Below are positions 62,990-64,000 of a stretch of DNA of 64,000 bases, piece after piece. The position numbers and the translations under genes are program-made. Location: assembly GCF_001625305.1 (NCBI RefSeq), contig NW_017803157.1, forward strand, positions 1,357,376-1,421,375. The letters are read 5' to 3'. Positions within the stretch are counted from its first letter, which is position 1. Each line of letters opens with the position of its first letter. The stretch is from Branchiostoma belcheri. Lineage: Eukaryota; Chordata; Leptocardii; Amphioxiformes; Branchiostomatidae. The notes under the pieces were generated by a model. It was not told the DNA's origin. It ran no database searches and saw only the letters and a list, made by a program, of their open reading frames with translations.

Positions 62990-63150
62990 GGGGCCCACAT
63001 TGTAGTGGTGTGTATTCAACTCCCATACTCCTTCCCAAAAGCTGCGGCAGAGAAACCACTTTCAAACGGTATGATCTTGGCCGAGGATCAAACTCAAGAC
63101 CTACCGAATACAAGGTGAACACTCTACCCACTTCGCCACTGCACGGGTTG
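62990..63150 (-). mobile_element. tRNA-derived SINE, reverse strand
   Basis: On the minus strand an A box GTGGCGAAGTGGGTAGAGTG (63142 downwards) and a B box GTCTTGAGTTTGATCC are followed by CTCGGCCAAGATCATACC, parallel to the joint of the 33-kb element. It is not a tRNA: there is no cloverleaf beyond the two boxes. Confidence 0.6.
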
Positions 63151-63901
63151 TTTATTGGGCGCTGCTGGGAGTAATCATGGTCGTGTTTACGGGAAAATGC
63201 AGCGCGTTTTTCACCTGCCTCTGTCTAATGGAAGGAAGGCTCGCCAGGCATTATATCCCACACAAACTATTCTTCATATGCAGCCATAGACCTTAGACGA
63301 GTATCATTTTCTAATGACTTGTCCAACCTATACTGTAGATAGACGAACATGATCCCACGTAAATCTAGCAAACACTTTCGAAAGACAGACATGTGCCCTA
63401 AGTCTAGCGTAACACCGGTATGAATGTGTAGTCTATTTGCCACTTGAGGATATAGCAATTGACGCCGCACCTTTAAACACTAGGTTGCTCCATTAACAAT
63501 AAAGAACACGTATCATATCACAAAGTCTCGTATATATTGTAAGGGCACCATAAACTATTACGGGACAAACGGCAATCAGAGCCCAAGGATATTATAGTTA
63601 GTTAACGTCCTCTCTTAAACTTTCCCACAACAACTAATTGGTGCTAAAGCTGGATGGGACGAGTACAGGCAATTTACTATCACGTTTAATGTGTCAACTG
63701 CAATCCCATCCAACTGCTTTATATCTTTTACTGTCCAAGGCTGCGCCGTTGGCAGTGATATTGTGATCGATGGCGCCTGTACGACTTGGCAACTGAAATG
63801 ATCACCTATACACTATCTTTTTAGTTGTATCCGTCGTCGACTATCTTTATAGAACTATCTTTATAGAATTACAAAACAAAAATAGCCAACGTGAAGGTAA
63901 C

Positions 63902-64000
63902 TTATAGGCATCCAATGCCAATTTGTGGACTTTTGAGGTTAATTTTCTGGTCGCCTTTTTAATGTAGCTTCATGATCTATTCAGTCACTTCATTTGTCAG
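63902..64000. mobile_element. Left end of a TTAA-type miniature element, cut by the window edge
   Basis: The left terminus TAGGCATCCAATGCCAATTT and the following TTTTCTGG...TTTTTAATGTAG match the 17.7-kb copy. The right end is outside the window. Confidence 0.6.

Noticed and set aside
63090..63150. A tRNA gene on the minus strand
   Set aside because: A and B boxes are present, but the intervening and 3' sequence does not form a cloverleaf and continues into a SINE body.

Overview
The window looks like nuclear DNA from an invertebrate deuterostome. A lancelet (Branchiostoma) is my best guess, which is inference and not a database result. The grounds are small exons with GT/AG borders and long introns, a neuropeptide FF-type receptor, a large shuffled CUB/C-type-lectin/LRR/7TM gene, and dense decayed transposable elements. 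There is one 33-base assembly gap at 61821-61853. I see no bacterial-style gene organisation. Nearly all of the window's open reading frames are chance frames; only two genes are well supported, both on the + strand.

Region 1-18.2 kb has no convincing gene. It holds TTAA-flanked miniature elements, fragments of another interspersed repeat family, a tandem duplication with an internal 42-bp micro-inversion (4.15-4.81 kb), and a 31-bp minisatellite (15.6-15.8 kb). Region 18.2-20.3 kb is a complete three-coding-exon class A GPCR of the NPFF receptor type (365 aa). Region 20.3-31.1 kb is repeat-rich intergenic DNA with a LINE 3' end.

Region 31.1-57.6 kb is the main discovery. I assembled 24 exons by hand; every splice phase matches and the sum is 4842 nt, or 1613 codons plus stop. 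The predicted protein is a signal peptide, five CUB domains, two C-type lectin domains, an LRR N-cap, four LRRs, a 7TM of the LGR/relaxin-receptor type in one exon, and a cytoplasmic protein-kinase-like tail. The 7TM has lost the D/ERY, CWxP and NPxxY motifs. The kinase-like part has lost HRD and its catalytic-loop Asn, has DFC in place of DFG, and lacks most of the C-lobe. It reads as a recognition ectodomain on a non-canonical heptahelical core joined to a pseudokinase tail in one polypeptide. The join of exon 1 to exon 2 across an 11.3-kb intron is the weakest link.

Region 57.6-64 kb is intergenic: a large hairpin, a local tandem duplication, microsatellites, a tRNA-derived SINE and the left end of another TTAA element running off the window. 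Introns of the big gene carry mobile elements too, most strikingly a 465-bp hAT-type element inserted 12 nt past a 5' splice site.
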